Assembly: GCA_964459495.1 (NCBI GenBank) | Contig: CAYWNK010000003.1 | Span: 1 to 64,000, forward strand | Direction of reading: 5' to 3' | DNA: 64,000 nt | Source: CAYWNK01 sp964459495 | GTDB lineage: Bacteria; Planctomycetota; UBA1135; GCA-002686595 | Shown here: positions 1 through 10,412 of the stretch, in pieces | Numbering within the stretch: the stretch's first letter is position 1 | How the letters are laid out: each line of letters opens with the position of its first letter | Made by a program: the position numbers and the translations under genes | Notes under the pieces: model-generated | Databases searched by the model: none | What the model saw: only the letters and a program-made list of their open reading frames with translations | What the model was told of the DNA's origin: nothing

Positions 1-1542
<1,542 letters not shown>

Positions 1543-1753
1543 CGGTGGTCGGAGCGGGGGCAGCGAAACGCCGCCCCCGCCGCCCCCAGGCTCCCCCGCA
1601 CTGCAACTCCCTTGCTGCGGGTGCCGAGAGGTCTGTCCCAGTGCGAGAACTACGCATTGGTTTCAGCTGACCCTCCCGTGAGGATCGATAGGGACCGATG
1701 TCGCTTTGTAGAGCGGCCATGCCCCCAAATCCCGGTCCCTAGGAATCCGCTCC

Positions 1754-2905
1754 ATGCAACGCTTCCTCATCGTCGGCGCAGTAGCGCTGGTCGCAGGCAG
1801 TATGGGCGTCACTCGAGTCGCCACCCTCGAGGGTGACTTGCAGCGCCTCGAAGAGTTCAGCCGCACCAACCCCCGCCGTACCCTAGCCCTCGAGAACGAG
1901 GTGCAGACCCTAGAGGCCGAGCTGATCGCCGCCCGGGATCAGGTCGCCCTACTGAATGACGACCAGTCCAGCAGTGAACGCATGCTGCGCACGCGGATCA
2001 CCGCTCTGGAGACCTCCCTGGTGAAGGCCGCCCAGAAGCTCAAGTCCCACGGGATGGCGCTCCACACGCTCGAGAACACGCCCTCCGACGTCGAGGACCG
2101 CCTGAAGTCCCTCCAGGAAGGTGTCGAGTACCGGATCGCCGAAAGCGCCTCCGCCACCGAAGCGATGCTCGCCCAGGCCCGCGCCGAGGTGGTCCAGGAC
2201 GATGACGTCGAGGCCCGCTGGCAGCGCATCGTCGCCCCCACCGTCCAGCTCTCGGGCGAGACCACGGTTGGCAGTGGCGTCATCCTGGAGTCCCGTAAGC
2301 TCGAGGACGAGGAAGGCTACGAGACCCTTCTGATCACATCCTGGCACGTGGTTCGCGACATCCTTGCCGACGCCGGCTCAGACCAGGCCCCCGTCCCCGT
2401 CTCGATCTTCGGTGTCGACGGCATCGACCGCGAGCTGACCGCCAGCCTGCTCTACCACGAGGTCGACATGGACGCCGCGCTGCTGCGCCTGAACACCACC
2501 GAGTTGATCCAGCACGGGGCGCTCCTGGCCACCCGCGCCGAAATGAACAGCCGCCGGGTGTTCCACAGCGTCTACGCCGTGGGCTGCCCGCTTGGCAACG
2601 ACCCCATCCCCACCCACGGCGACATCGCCGATCTCACCCACGTGGTCGACGGTACCTCCTACTGGATGATCAGCGCGCCGACCTACATCGGCAACTCCGG
2701 TGGCGGTATTTACGACGGCAAGAGCGAGCGCTTGATGGGCGTCTTCAGCAAGATCTACACCCACGGCAGCGTGCGTCCGACCGTGGTGCCGCACATGGGT
2801 CTCGTGACGCCACTGGTCCCGTTCTTCGACTGGCTTGAGGACAACGGCTACGCTCGGATCGTGGAGGGCCCGAACGGCTCCATCATCTACCCAGCTGACG
2901 CTTAG
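1754..2905 (+). CDS. Anchored trypsin-like serine protease with N-terminal coiled coil
   Basis: A 383-residue protein. Residues 1-20 form an uncleaved-looking membrane segment or signal (MQRFLIVGAVALVAGSMG). Residues ~24-150 are heptad-rich and predicted coiled coil. From ~160 on there is an S1/HtrA-type trypsin fold. The catalytic triad can be read as His198 (ITSWHVVRD), Asp240 (VDMDAALLRL) and Ser315 in YIGNSGGGIY. No PDZ domain follows, unlike DegP/HtrA. It is probably a periplasmic or outer-face protease that oligomerises through the coil; the substrate is unknown. It stands alone between carB and a DUF2871 gene, has its own terminator at 2947-2989 and no obvious partner. Family assignment is firm; role is inference. 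Confidence 0.85.
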   Translation: MQRFLIVGAVALVAGSMGVTRVATLEGDLQRLEEFSRTNPRRTLALENEVQTLEAELIAARDQVALLNDDQSSSERMLRTRITALETSLVKAAQKLKSHGMALHTLENTPSDVEDRLKSLQEGVEYRIAESASATEAMLAQARAEVVQDDDVEARWQRIVAPTVQLSGETTVGSGVILESRKLEDEEGYETLLITSWHVVRDILADAGSDQAPVPVSIFGVDGIDRELTASLLYHEVDMDAALLRLNTTELIQHGALLATRAEMNSRRVFHSVYAVGCPLGNDPIPTHGDIADLTHVVDGTSYWMISAPTYIGNSGGGIYDGKSERLMGVFSKIYTHGSVRPTVVPHMGLVTPLVPFFDWLEDNGYARIVEGPNGSIIYPADA

Positions 2906-2946
2906 ATCGGCCGTTGGCGGCAACGCTGCCACAGCAGATCCCAAGG

Positions 2947-2989
2947 GCCGGCCTGGCACCCATCGGGGCCAGGCCGGCTCTTTGCTTTT
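2947..2989 (+). terminator. Intrinsic terminator after the protease gene
   Basis: An 11-bp perfect stem, GCCGGCCTGGC (2947-2957) with GCCAGGCCGGC (2968-2978), has a 10-nt loop and is followed by TCTTTGCTTTT. It lies 42 bp after the stop of the protease gene and before the next start at 3034. Confidence 0.8.
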
Positions 2990-3033
2990 CGCCGGTTCTT
3001 GCGGGGAATCGGGCGCAGTAAACTCGGGTTCCC

Positions 3034-3582
3034 ATGAGCCCCGATCTACCCGACCACTACCGATCCGCCCTGCGTACTCTGCTGCGCTACGCCGCAGTGA
3101 TGACCATCGTCGGGCTCCTGTCCGGCGTGCTCTACCGGGAGTCAGCCAAAAAGCTGGACCTGGCAGAGATCGGGGTCGCGCTGCACCTGGAGGCGCGGAT
3201 TCATCTCGCGCTGGTCCACGGGCATATGCTGACGACCGGCGTGCTGATCCCGATCGCGATGGGAGCGGCGCTGTTCCTGGCTAGGGCCGCCGGTGGAGCT
3301 GATCTGCAGCGCACCCCGCTGCGTTGGCTCACCCGCGGCTACCTGCCGCTCGTCACCGTGGCGCTCGGACTCATGCTCTACAAGGCCTACCACGTGCTCC
3401 TCTCGGTGCGCTGGGGCCAGCACGATCTAGTCCAGATCGATGAGGCCTACTTCGGAGGCATCCAGGGGCTACGCCATGGAATCTACGGCCTCACCCATAC
3501 GGGCATGGCCGTATCCCTGGGCATCTTCATGGTGGCGATCTTCAGGAGCCTGAAGACCGCCGACGCCGCTACTCGAAGCTGA
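3034..3582 (+). CDS. DUF2871 family integral membrane protein
   Basis: A 182-residue polytopic protein with about four membrane segments (around residues 17-36, 63-85, 108-125 and 150-172). The signatures VGLLSGVLYRE near the N-terminus and ALVHGHMLTTGVLIPIAM fit the DUF2871 family, whose function is unknown. Conserved His residues in the second and fourth helices (LVHGHML, LRHGIYGLTHTG) could bind a metal or haem, but this is only inference. Its 3' end overlaps the convergent FG-GAP gene by 14 bp. No operon partner. Confidence 0.75.
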   Translation: MSPDLPDHYRSALRTLLRYAAVMTIVGLLSGVLYRESAKKLDLAEIGVALHLEARIHLALVHGHMLTTGVLIPIAMGAALFLARAAGGADLQRTPLRWLTRGYLPLVTVALGLMLYKAYHVLLSVRWGQHDLVQIDEAYFGGIQGLRHGIYGLTHTGMAVSLGIFMVAIFRSLKTADAATRS

Positions 3583-5365
3583 TCGCCAGCCCCGCCGTCG
3601 TGTTTGACGTCGCGGTGGGATTGGAGTCCCGGTACCAGAGCTGGAAGAACCAGTCTTCCCCCGGCTGCACGACCGTTCCCTCGGGTAGATCGAGCAGGTC
3701 CGGCTGGAAGTTCACCGTGCCCTCCATGCTCGTCAACAACACGTCGCTGCGGAATCGGACCAAAGGCGAGCCGAGGCATAGCACGCCCTGACTGCCACCG
3801 AACCCGGGTAGGTTGCCTGTCGTACTCGACAGAACCATGTAGCCGAAGACCGATGCTGGCAGCGCCGAGCTGCGCAGCGTCAAGTCGTTGTCCGCCACCG
3901 CAGCCGAACCAGTGGCCACAAGGACGCCCTGGGTGCCACCGGAGTTGATCCCAGAATCGCAGTACTGCTCTCCAACAGTGCTGCCGCCGAAGATCTCATT
4001 CTTCCAGACACGCAGGCCCTGGCACGAGCCAAGGATCATGTCGGGGTCGCCGTCGCGGTCCACATCAAACACGGCAACGTCGTGCATGCCGGTCATATCC
4101 GACTGGGTCAGGCCGCTAGCGGAAATGAACCCGGCTCCCTTCTCCTGCACCATGTCCACGGGTCCGCCGACCGTCCCTCCGCGGTTGTGATAGAGGATCG
4201 TTCCCCGCGGCCAACCGCAAAACCCAACCGAAACCTCGAAGTCGCAGGCGATTGCGTCGTTCCAGCCGTCCATGTCCAGGTCGGCGATGAGGGTGTTCCC
4301 CGCACTGCCCTGGAACGGAACTCCCTGGGCCTGCTGGAGAAGGCGATTCGGCCCCCAGTTCACCAGTCCGAAGGGGTTGTTGCCCTGGTTCAGGCGGAAG
4401 GTGTGGCTGGAAAAATCGTTGGTCACGACCAGGTCGGGAAGTTCGTCCTGGTTCAAGTCGCCCACAGAGAAGAAGTACGGCGATCCGCTCACCACCTCCT
4501 GCATGAATTCGAATTGACCTTCGTCATCGGGATCGTTGTAGAGCACTCGAACCAGGTTGCCCACGGTCTCGGTGCACTGGCAAGTGCCCATGCATTTGAC
4601 GATGTCGGCTACGCCGTCGGAGTTCATGTCATGGATGCTGGCACGTGTACCGAACGACGAGTTGCGCATTTGCATCGTCAGCCGTGACTGACTCTCGTCG
4701 GTGAAGTAGCCCGCGCCATCGTTGATCAGAAGGCGATCCTCAAGGTCCAGCTGCCCGAAGAAGCTGTAGTCCGAGAAGTACAGGTCGTTGTCCCCGTCCC
4801 CATCGACGTCGCCCGCCCCCACGCCGCAGAAGAACGGGGTCGCATCTTGACCATTCACCTGAAACTGCGGGATGCGGCCGTCCTCGAAGCGCAGCCCCTG
4901 CCATGGAACCCCGCCAAGATTGCGGTACACACGGGGGTGTGAGATGTGCTTGGGGTCGCCCAGGCTCAGCGTGGCCGCCGTGATCACGTCGTCCCAACCG
5001 TCCCCATCGATATCGATGATGACGACGTCCCGATCCGCCGTCCGCGTGAGGAAACCCTCGTCACCAGCTACGTCGGATGCGGTAGCGTATTCCAGCGTTC
5101 GGTCCACCAGAACGCCGCCCTCGTTCATCAACAGAATGTTCTCGCGCTTGCCAAGCTTGAGGTTTTCCTCCTTGCGCACCACGACCAGGTCTGTCCAACC
5201 GTCCCGGTCAAGGTCCGCCCACGCGAAGTCCTTTTCCTCGATGTCGTTCAGGCCAAACTGGGGCGGGGCGTCGATCGCCCCATCGTCCCGGTCAAAGGTC
5301 ACCCAATCGATGTCCTGGGCGGCAGCGGGGGCACAAAGAGAGGCGGCGAGCAGAATGCGTAGCAT
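3569..5365 (-). CDS. Secreted FG-GAP/VCBS repeat protein with C-terminal surface domain
   Basis: A 598-residue exported protein. A signal peptide (MLRILLAASLCAPAAAQ) comes first, then at least seven Ca-binding FG-GAP-like repeats spread along the chain (DLDRDGWTDLVVV, DIDGDGWDDVIT, DVDGDGDNDLYF, DMNSDGVADIVK, DLNQDELPDLVV, DLDMDGWNDAIA, DVDRDGDPDMIL). These build a beta-propeller. The final ~130 residues form a different beta-rich domain (…ADNDLTLRSSALP … WFFQLWYRDSNPTATS…), which I recognise as typical of secreted proteins of some marine planctomycetes. A GGAG Shine-Dalgarno lies 7 nt before the ATG. It is probably cell-surface or extracellular; the ligand is unknown. The gene converges on and overlaps the DUF2871 gene. 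Confidence 0.85.
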   Translation of the reverse strand: MLRILLAASLCAPAAAQDIDWVTFDRDDGAIDAPPQFGLNDIEEKDFAWADLDRDGWTDLVVVRKEENLKLGKRENILLMNEGGVLVDRTLEYATASDVAGDEGFLTRTADRDVVIIDIDGDGWDDVITAATLSLGDPKHISHPRVYRNLGGVPWQGLRFEDGRIPQFQVNGQDATPFFCGVGAGDVDGDGDNDLYFSDYSFFGQLDLEDRLLINDGAGYFTDESQSRLTMQMRNSSFGTRASIHDMNSDGVADIVKCMGTCQCTETVGNLVRVLYNDPDDEGQFEFMQEVVSGSPYFFSVGDLNQDELPDLVVTNDFSSHTFRLNQGNNPFGLVNWGPNRLLQQAQGVPFQGSAGNTLIADLDMDGWNDAIACDFEVSVGFCGWPRGTILYHNRGGTVGGPVDMVQEKGAGFISASGLTQSDMTGMHDVAVFDVDRDGDPDMILGSCQGLRVWKNEIFGGSTVGEQYCDSGINSGGTQGVLVATGSAAVADNDLTLRSSALPASVFGYMVLSSTTGNLPGFGGSQGVLCLGSPLVRFRSDVLLTSMEGTVNFQPDLLDLPEGTVVQPGEDWFFQLWYRDSNPTATSNTTAGLAISFE

Positions 5366-5787
5366 CTGAGTTCTCCAGGGAAGCAGGGGAATCTGGGGGG
5401 CGAGGTAGGTCCTTCCACAACTTTAGCAGTCCTGCGAGCTCTGGTAACCGGCATCGAGCGCGCTCTCCTATTGCCTCGCCCGAACGACCAATGGCTGGCT
5501 CTCCGCAATCTAGGGTCCGTTGCTGGAGGTGCCGTAGTTCGGTTCTTCGTCAATGCGCTCCGCACCTGAACAACCTCATACGCTCCTCCAACAATCTGGG
5601 CGATGGGAGGCGTGCCCCAACCGCCAAGTTACACCTGGGTAACTCATGTAGATCTCCCCCCCGGATGGCGAGAATCGACCAAAGGCGCCTGAGTGCTCAT
5701 GTAAGGTAGCGCTGACATCACCCCCGCGGAAGCCTGCCTTAGCCACCGCCAATTCACTCGCTTGGGACCGCCATACCCGGTCCGCCA
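5366..5787. other. Intergenic region between divergent FG-GAP and FIST genes
   Basis: 422 bp without a convincing gene. It must contain the promoters for the minus-strand FG-GAP gene and the plus-strand FIST gene. Short frames exist in all phases but have no Shine-Dalgarno sequence and no recognisable protein. I see no strong -35/-10 pair, riboswitch or long repeat. Confidence 0.5.
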
Positions 5788-6921
5788 ATGTTCTTCCCGA
5801 TCACGGAATCTGCGTCCATTCTCAAGTGGGCTCAAGTTCACATACAACCAGGTGAAGCTCTGCTCCTACTCGGCACCTATCGGGACCGCCGGGCCTTTCC
5901 AGAGTTGATCGAAGCACTTCAGTGCGCAGGAGTCACGTCGTTCGGAGGTCTGTTCGAGCGGGTCATCTACGGCACCAGGACCTACGAACGGGGATGCGTC
6001 GCCGCCACCTTCCGCGCGTCCCAGCTCCCATGCGTTGTGCAGGGCTGCGAGCATGGCTATCGCGATCTGGCCGGCATACTTCCCGCCTCGACTCCCGACC
6101 GGGACCAGACCGTGATCGTGTTTGCGGACCCGGATTTGCCGAGCCTCGCCACCTTCTTTCAGCAGCTCTACACGCACTACGGAAACTCGGTGGAGTACCT
6201 CGGTGCCGGGACCGGCGTCAAGGCCAACCCACTGTCGACAGAAGAGCCGGACTTGGGCAGCCTCTTCACAACGGAGAGTGGTCTGGTGTCCGGCTCGATC
6301 GTCGTCGCCCTCGTCGATCACTCGGCAGGCGTCACAGCCAAGCACGGGTGGACCCGTGCAGGGGGCCCGATGATCGCCAGCCGGGTCGATGACCAGTGGA
6401 TCTACGAGATCAACTGGCGCCCGGCTTGGGACGTCTACCGAGAAGCCGTTGAGGCCGTGACTGAACAACCCATCGATGCCAGCGAGCCTCTCCGACAGGG
6501 CATCGTCGGTTTCCCGCTGGGTATGAAGCGCGCTGGGGCGGAGGATCTCCTGAGGTTGCCGCTGGATGTGGACGATTCTGGCGGCATGCGCTGCGTTGGC
6601 GGCGTGCCATCCAACGCTGTCCTGCACCTATTGAAGGGTATTCCCCAGAACCTGTGCGCAGCCGCCTCGGAATCTGCGAAGGAGAGCCTTCAGGCCCTGG
6701 GCGTTCCGGCGGGACAGGCTTTGTTGGTTGAGTGTGTAACGCGCTTCGAGTTCATGGAGGATCGGTTTGACGAGGAGCTCCATGCGATCGACAGACAGCT
6801 GAGCCAAAGCTGCGAAAGCCCCGTCATCGGCATGCTTGCCCGCGGGGAGCTAGCGTCCATGAAAGGTGGCTATCCCCAGATGCTGAACAAGACAGCCGTG
6901 GTCGGGGCCTTTCAGTCTTGA
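5788..6921 (+). CDS. FIST domain sensory protein
   Basis: 377 residues covering FIST N (about 30-220) and FIST C (about 230-365). The C-terminal signature runs EFMEDRFDEELHAI ... SPVIGMLARGELASMKGGYPQMLNKTAVVGAF, matching the usual FIST C end. FIST proteins are thought to bind small molecules, possibly amino acids, and feed signalling proteins. The stop codon overlaps the TTG start of the following histidine kinase (TTGA), so the two are translationally coupled and probably work as a sensor and kinase pair. No membrane segment, hence cytoplasmic. The start is uncertain because no clear Shine-Dalgarno precedes the ATG. Confidence 0.85.
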   Translation: MFFPITESASILKWAQVHIQPGEALLLLGTYRDRRAFPELIEALQCAGVTSFGGLFERVIYGTRTYERGCVAATFRASQLPCVVQGCEHGYRDLAGILPASTPDRDQTVIVFADPDLPSLATFFQQLYTHYGNSVEYLGAGTGVKANPLSTEEPDLGSLFTTESGLVSGSIVVALVDHSAGVTAKHGWTRAGGPMIASRVDDQWIYEINWRPAWDVYREAVEAVTEQPIDASEPLRQGIVGFPLGMKRAGAEDLLRLPLDVDDSGGMRCVGGVPSNAVLHLLKGIPQNLCAAASESAKESLQALGVPAGQALLVECVTRFEFMEDRFDEELHAIDRQLSQSCESPVIGMLARGELASMKGGYPQMLNKTAVVGAFQS

Positions 6922-8231
6922 GCCTTCAGCCGCTGAACCCCTGCACCGCCGACGAAGGGCTCGACATCGCAACGATGTTCGAGCTGTCCCTTGCGATCGG
7001 CAAGAGCCTCGACCTGCAGACCAACGCGGAGTCTTTCTTCTTCCAGATCCTCTCACGCCTGAACCTCGCCGCCATCTCCCTGTTTGTCCGAACCGAAAGG
7101 TTGGAAAGCTCGGCTCCAGGCGATCCGGAATACCTTTGCTGCAGCTCCGTCCCCAGGCTCGGCGGTTCCCGCTGTGTCATCCCGGGCGACGGCCCGATCG
7201 CCTCCGCCCTGCGTGCAAAGGGGATCAAGGAACTCAGCGACGAAGAGGTGAGCTCCCTCCGCCCGGTCTTCCGCGGGTATCGGATCGACCAGGGTTCCCA
7301 TGTGGGCTTCGCCCATGGGGAAGATGTTCTGATCCTCCTGCACATTGGATGGAGAAAGGGCCCCCTCCCGAAGTGGCAGCTCAGCCAGCTCCAGCTGATC
7401 CTGACCAAGTTCGCGCATTCGATCGAAACATGCCTGGATCACGAACTCCTGAGGCGTGAATCCGCCAGGCGCATCGAGCTCCAGGATCAGCTGATTCGGG
7501 CGCAGCGCCTGGAGGCGCTTGGCCTGTTGGCGGGTGGGATGGCCCACGACCTCAACAACCTCATCACCCCACTCCTAGGCTATCCCGCCATCGTTCGCAG
7601 CGCCTTGCCCGCGGACAGTCTGGCACGCAACGACCTCGATGTGATGGAGGAGGCTGCTGGACGCGCTGCATCCATGATTTCCGGCATGCTGTGCAGCACA
7701 TCAACCTCAGGACAGATTGAGACCCTAATCGACCTCAACGAGAGCATCGAAGACTACTTGAACTCGCCTGAGTTCCAGGTGCTGCGGGGCAAACACGGGT
7801 CTATCGCGTTTGAAACCGACATCCAAGCCACAGGCAAGATCCTGGGCTCCACCCGGGACATCGGCCGGGTCATGATGAACCTCGTTCACAACGCATGCGA
7901 TGCCCTTAGCGATTGCGGGCACGTGTGCGTCGAGACCCTCGACGTCGAGCAGGAAACCGATCTTCACGGCTACGAGCCTGTCCCCCCGGGCGCGTATGGC
8001 CGCTTGCGGGTCGCAGACAACGGCCCCGGCATCCCCCCCGATGTACTCAGCCGGGTCTTCGAGCCATTCGTCAGCACCAAGTCCGATGCGGGGCAAGGGC
8101 GCGGCCTGGGCCTTTCTGTAGTCCACAGCCTCGTCAAGGGCATGGGCGGCTATCTCAACCTGCAGTCCTCTCCGGCCGGCACCCGCTTCGACGTCTACCT
8201 TCCTAAGGCCGGCGCACAAGCTGCGGGCTAG
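6918..8231 (+). CDS. Soluble GAF-like sensor histidine kinase, partner of the FIST protein
   Basis: 437 residues without membrane segments. Residues ~15-175 look like a GAF-type sensory domain. Then comes the HisKA/HATPase core: H box with His210 (LAGGMAHDLNNLITPLLGY), N box (LVHNACDALSD), G1 box (VADNGPGIPPDVL), F box (RVFEPFVSTK) and G2 box (GRGLGLSVVHSLVKGMGG). The HDLNNLL-type H box is typical of soluble hybrid-like kinases. The start is TTG at 6918, overlapping the FIST stop as TTGA. No response regulator gene lies next to it, so its target must be elsewhere. Confidence 0.9.
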   Translation: MSLQPLNPCTADEGLDIATMFELSLAIGKSLDLQTNAESFFFQILSRLNLAAISLFVRTERLESSAPGDPEYLCCSSVPRLGGSRCVIPGDGPIASALRAKGIKELSDEEVSSLRPVFRGYRIDQGSHVGFAHGEDVLILLHIGWRKGPLPKWQLSQLQLILTKFAHSIETCLDHELLRRESARRIELQDQLIRAQRLEALGLLAGGMAHDLNNLITPLLGYPAIVRSALPADSLARNDLDVMEEAAGRAASMISGMLCSTSTSGQIETLIDLNESIEDYLNSPEFQVLRGKHGSIAFETDIQATGKILGSTRDIGRVMMNLVHNACDALSDCGHVCVETLDVEQETDLHGYEPVPPGAYGRLRVADNGPGIPPDVLSRVFEPFVSTKSDAGQGRGLGLSVVHSLVKGMGGYLNLQSSPAGTRFDVYLPKAGAQAAG

Positions 8232-8327
8232 TCCCCATCGCTGCGATGGACAGCCTGCACGCTTCGCAGCAAGCAAGCGACTAGGTCCAGCGCCCATCCC
8301 GGACGCCCTCCCCTAGCAGTGCTCGCT

Positions 8328-8362
8328 CGGCGCCAGCCGGACTACGGGACCGGCTGGCGCCG
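8328..8362 (+). terminator. Strong hairpin downstream of FIST-kinase operon
   Basis: CGGCGCCAGCCGG (8328-8340) pairs perfectly with CCGGCTGGCGCCG (8350-8362) across a 9-nt loop. No T-run follows on either strand. It lies ~100 bp past the kinase stop and is the most likely transcript end, or a processed 3' stem. Confidence 0.45.
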
Positions 8363-8551
8363 CGCGAACGAGATCCGGGCGATCCACCCCGAATCAAGGC
8401 GCCGGCATGCGTGCACTGTCGGCTCCATTCGCGGATTCTGGCAACGCAGTGTCGGTTCGAATCGCCCGTGCTTCGCCTGGTTCGGGTTCTCGACCGCGCC
8501 CCTGGCCCGTACCACTCACCAGGATTTACGTCAGGGCGTCGGAACAGGTCC

Positions 8552-8634
8552 ATAGTGCCCGATCTCGGGCGTTGCGCCCGGAGACGGGGTCTACACCCGG
8601 CCCGAGGAACGCAGCGCAAGAGATCGGGCGCTAT
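8552..8634. ncRNA. Possible structured RNA: long closing stem with internal hairpins
   Basis: ATAGTGCCCGATCT (8552-8565) pairs with AGATCGGGCGCTAT (8621-8634) over 14 positions with one G-U. Inside lie a GGGCG-TTG-CGCCC hairpin (8567-8579) and a GGGT-CTAC-ACCC hairpin near 8587-8598, giving a small multibranch fold of 83 nt. It matches no RNA family I know (not SRP RNA, 6S, RNase P, tmRNA or tRNA). It may be a regulatory RNA or only the purH 3' end, whose stop is at 8730 on the minus strand. Confidence 0.3.
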
Positions 8635-8729
8635 TGACCTCTAGGGGGCCGAAGGCAGCCGATCCGGCGTTCTGGTGCAAATCCTCATGAATAATCTGGG
8701 CTAACGTGAATCCTGGTGAAAGATGCGAG

Positions 8730-10325
8730 CTAGTGCCGGAAGTGACGTGCCCCGGAGAAGACCATAGCAGTCCCGGCCTTGTCGCAAGCGGCGATCACCT
8801 CGTCGTCCCGCACGGAGCCCCCGGGTTCGACGAGGGCGACAACACCCGCTTCGATCGCGGTTTCGACCCCGTCGGGAAAGGGGAAGAACGCGTCTGAAGC
8901 CAGGACCGATCCCCTGGCTCGGTCTCCGGCCTTGGCCACGGCGAGACGCACGGAGTCGACGCGACTCATCTGCCCTGCGCCGACCCCGTAAACGGTCGTG
9001 CCACCCGAAAGCACGATCGCGTTGGACTTGACGTGCTTAGAGATCTTGTTCGCGAAAGCGAGCTCTTTCATCTGGGCGTCTGTCGGGGCCGCCTTCGTTA
9101 CGGCCTTGAACACGTCCTCGCCTTCCGCCGTCAGGTCGCGATCCTGCAGCAGGAAGCCCCCGATCAACTTCTTCACCTCGACATCACCGCACGACCGCTG
9201 GGCCGGCCCGTAGGGGCCGCAGGCCAGCAAGCGCACGCTCTTGCCCCACTTGGGCTTCTTGGTGAGCAGTGCGAAGGCGTCGTCGTCAAAAGACGGGGCC
9301 ACGATCGCCTCGACGAAGCGGTTGCCCTCCACCAGGAAGGTGGCAGAAGCCAAATCCACGGGGCGCGTGAATGCGAGCACCGAACCAAAGGCGCTGACCG
9401 GGTCGCCCGACCAAGCTTCCTCGAGGGCTTTCGCGGACGAATCCGCCGCGGCCGCCCCGCAAGGGTTGGTGTGCTTGATCACGCACACGAAAGGCTCGTC
9501 GAACTCCTTAGCCAGCGCGTGAGCCGCATCCAGGTCGACCAGGTTGTTGAACGACAGCGCTTTGCCGTTCAGCACCTTGGCGTGGCCCACGCTGGCCTCG
9601 CCCAGGTCGGCACTGACGTAGAACGCCGCCGACTGATGGGGGTTCTCCCCGTAGCGCAGGTCGAGCGCCTTCGTGCCCGCCATCGTGAAGCTGCTCGGCC
9701 AGCGGCTCCCTTCTTCGCTACCGCCCTTGCGATCCTGCTCGAACAGCCAGCGGCTGATCGCCGAGTCATACTGGGCCGTCCGCGCAAAGGCCTTGAAGGC
9801 CAGGTCCTGACGCAGCTCGTCCGAGAGCGCCCCCCCGTTCTCGTCCAGCTCCACAAGCACGCGGCCGTAGTCGCTGGCCTCGGTCACGATGCCGACGAAG
9901 CGGTGGTTCTTGGCCGCTGAGCGCACCATGCTCGGCCCGCCGATATCGATCTGCTCGATCACCTCGGTGCGCGTCGCCCCCTCGCGGGCGGCGGTGGACT
10001 CGAAGGGGTAGAGGTTGACGACCACCAGGTCGATGCCCTCGATGCCGTGTTCGGTCATGGCGCCGGCGTGGGCTTCATCGTCCCGCAGGGCCAGAATCCC
10101 CCCGTGGATCTTGGGGTGCAGGGTCTTCACCCGGCCGTCCATCATCTCGGGGAAGCCGGTGTAGCTGGCCACCTCGGTCACGGGAACGCCGCCCTTCTCA
10201 AGGGCGGCAAAGGTGCCGCCTGTGGAGAGCAGTTCGACGCCATGGCGCACAAGGCCCTGCGCGAAATCCACCAAACCGGACTTGTCGGACACGCTGAGGA
10301 GCGCGCGCTTCACTTGGGTTGTCAT
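8730..10325 (-). CDS. purH: Bifunctional AICAR transformylase / IMP cyclohydrolase
   Basis: A 531-residue enzyme for the last two steps of IMP synthesis. The N-terminal IMP cyclohydrolase (MGS-like) domain shows RALLSVSDKSGLVDFA, ELLSTGGTF and GFPEMMDGRVKTLHPKIHGG. The C-terminal transformylase part shows LRYGENPHQSAAFYV, CVIKHTNPCGAA and KSNAIVLSGG. The frame continues 32 codons upstream, but family alignment and a GGAG before the ATG fix the start at 10325. The gene stands alone and diverges from the DUF1294 gene; no purine riboswitch is seen in the 87-bp spacer. Confidence 0.96.
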   Translation of the reverse strand: MTTQVKRALLSVSDKSGLVDFAQGLVRHGVELLSTGGTFAALEKGGVPVTEVASYTGFPEMMDGRVKTLHPKIHGGILALRDDEAHAGAMTEHGIEGIDLVVVNLYPFESTAAREGATRTEVIEQIDIGGPSMVRSAAKNHRFVGIVTEASDYGRVLVELDENGGALSDELRQDLAFKAFARTAQYDSAISRWLFEQDRKGGSEEGSRWPSSFTMAGTKALDLRYGENPHQSAAFYVSADLGEASVGHAKVLNGKALSFNNLVDLDAAHALAKEFDEPFVCVIKHTNPCGAAAADSSAKALEEAWSGDPVSAFGSVLAFTRPVDLASATFLVEGNRFVEAIVAPSFDDDAFALLTKKPKWGKSVRLLACGPYGPAQRSCGDVEVKKLIGGFLLQDRDLTAEGEDVFKAVTKAAPTDAQMKELAFANKISKHVKSNAIVLSGGTTVYGVGAGQMSRVDSVRLAVAKAGDRARGSVLASDAFFPFPDGVETAIEAGVVALVEPGGSVRDDEVIAACDKAGTAMVFSGARHFRH

Positions 10326-10412
10326 CAGTTGTCGCTCCGGCCCACCCGGGCCTGAAGAAAGGTCGGGGCGCCATGCGCGCCCACATCGTGCCGGTAAGCT
10401 AACCTGACCCCT

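Larger units (their letters stand above)
8232..8729. other. 498-bp gap between the kinase gene and purH
   Basis: No convincing protein gene. The region holds a strong hairpin (8328-8362) and a second long-range fold (8552-8634), listed separately. It lies between two convergent genes, so it is not expected to contain a promoter for either. Confidence 0.5.

Noticed and set aside
8450..8490. GGTTCGAATC, which looks like a tRNA T-loop
   Set aside because: The flanking 5-bp T-stem does not pair, and no acceptor, D or anticodon arm can be built on either strand.
9033..9920. 295-codon plus-strand open frame
   Set aside because: Antisense shadow of purH, no recognisable protein.
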